Assembly (NCBI GenBank): GCA_900545735.1
Contig: URAC01000020.1
Location: 1-13,893 of the forward strand
Source: an uncultured Bacillota bacterium
Lineage (GTDB): Bacteria > Bacillota > Clostridia > Christensenellales > UBA1242
Direction: 5' to 3'
Length of the DNA: 13,893 nucleotides
Below are positions 13,850 through 13,893 of the stretch, piece by piece. Within the stretch, counting starts at the first letter, position 1. Each line of letters opens with the position of its first letter. The notes under the pieces were generated by a model. That model worked only from the letters and a program-made list of their open reading frames with translations. It did no database searches and was not told where the DNA came from. The translations under genes and the position numbers were made by a program.

Positions 13850-13893
13850 CTGTCTCTTATACACATCTGACGCTGCCGACGATAAGGCTCGTG
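13850..13893. other. Illumina Nextera adapter, P5/i5 side (not genomic)
   Basis: Positions 13850-13868 are the Tn5 mosaic end in reverse complement, and 13869-13882 complete the read-1 transposase adapter. Positions 13883-13890 (TAAGGCTC) sit where the i5 index belongs and match the complement of what I recall as S521; GTG begins the P5 primer. Genomic sequence ends at 13849. Confidence 0.97.

Noticed and set aside
13823..13864. MYKRQ-type N-terminal extension of RNase J
   Set aside because: Most of it is read from adapter sequence, and the internal ATG at 13822 has a proper AAAGGA site.

Overview
The window is one AT-rich bacterial fragment of about 13.8 kb (55-13849), flanked by Illumina Nextera adapter and index sequence at both ends (1-54 and 13850-13893). 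The gene set points to an uncultured, low-GC, endospore-forming Firmicute of the Clostridia type. It has spoVG, the germination protease gpr divergent from rpsT (a Bacillus/Clostridium neighbourhood), the smc-ftsY pair, RNase J, and purine-rich Shine-Dalgarno sites. TGA is used as a stop, so the code is the standard bacterial one and Mollicutes with recoded TGA are unlikely. I cannot name the genus.

Layout, left to right. spoVG (minus) and murC (plus) diverge from a common spacer. A consensus promoter at 1880-1908 then drives a three-gene plus-strand operon: a flippase-like (MprF-N/YbhN-type) membrane protein, yqeY and a metallophosphoesterase. It closes with a hairpin terminator that contains the last stop codon. 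Next comes a small protein with 16 cysteines and internal repeats (4710-5054). It has a very strong Shine-Dalgarno site, and its 3' end overlaps the 3' end of murI, which lies on the opposite strand. murI and gpr form a minus-strand pair, and gpr diverges from rpsT. After the rpsT terminator lies an unrecognised 77-residue gene, then its own candidate terminator. The smc-ftsY operon follows, with a clear promoter and a perfect palindrome over the predicted transcription start. ftsY and the RNase J gene converge on a single bidirectional terminator.

Functionally this is mainly core cell biology: peptidoglycan precursor synthesis (murC, murI), chromosome organisation (smc), membrane targeting (ftsY), translation (rpsT), RNA turnover (rnj) and sporulation/germination (spoVG, gpr). 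I see no mobile element, CRISPR array, tRNA, rRNA or defence system. No stretch longer than 300 bases lacks a gene.

The least explained items are the cysteine-rich repeat protein, the three-armed GTGCAAA/TTTGCAC arrangement in the smc leader, and the long charged N-terminal tail of the flippase-like protein. Several vegetative-type promoters share the form TTG(C/A)(C/A)A, 17 bases, TAAAAT. Three genes start with TTG or GTG: spoVG, the phosphoesterase and rpsT.
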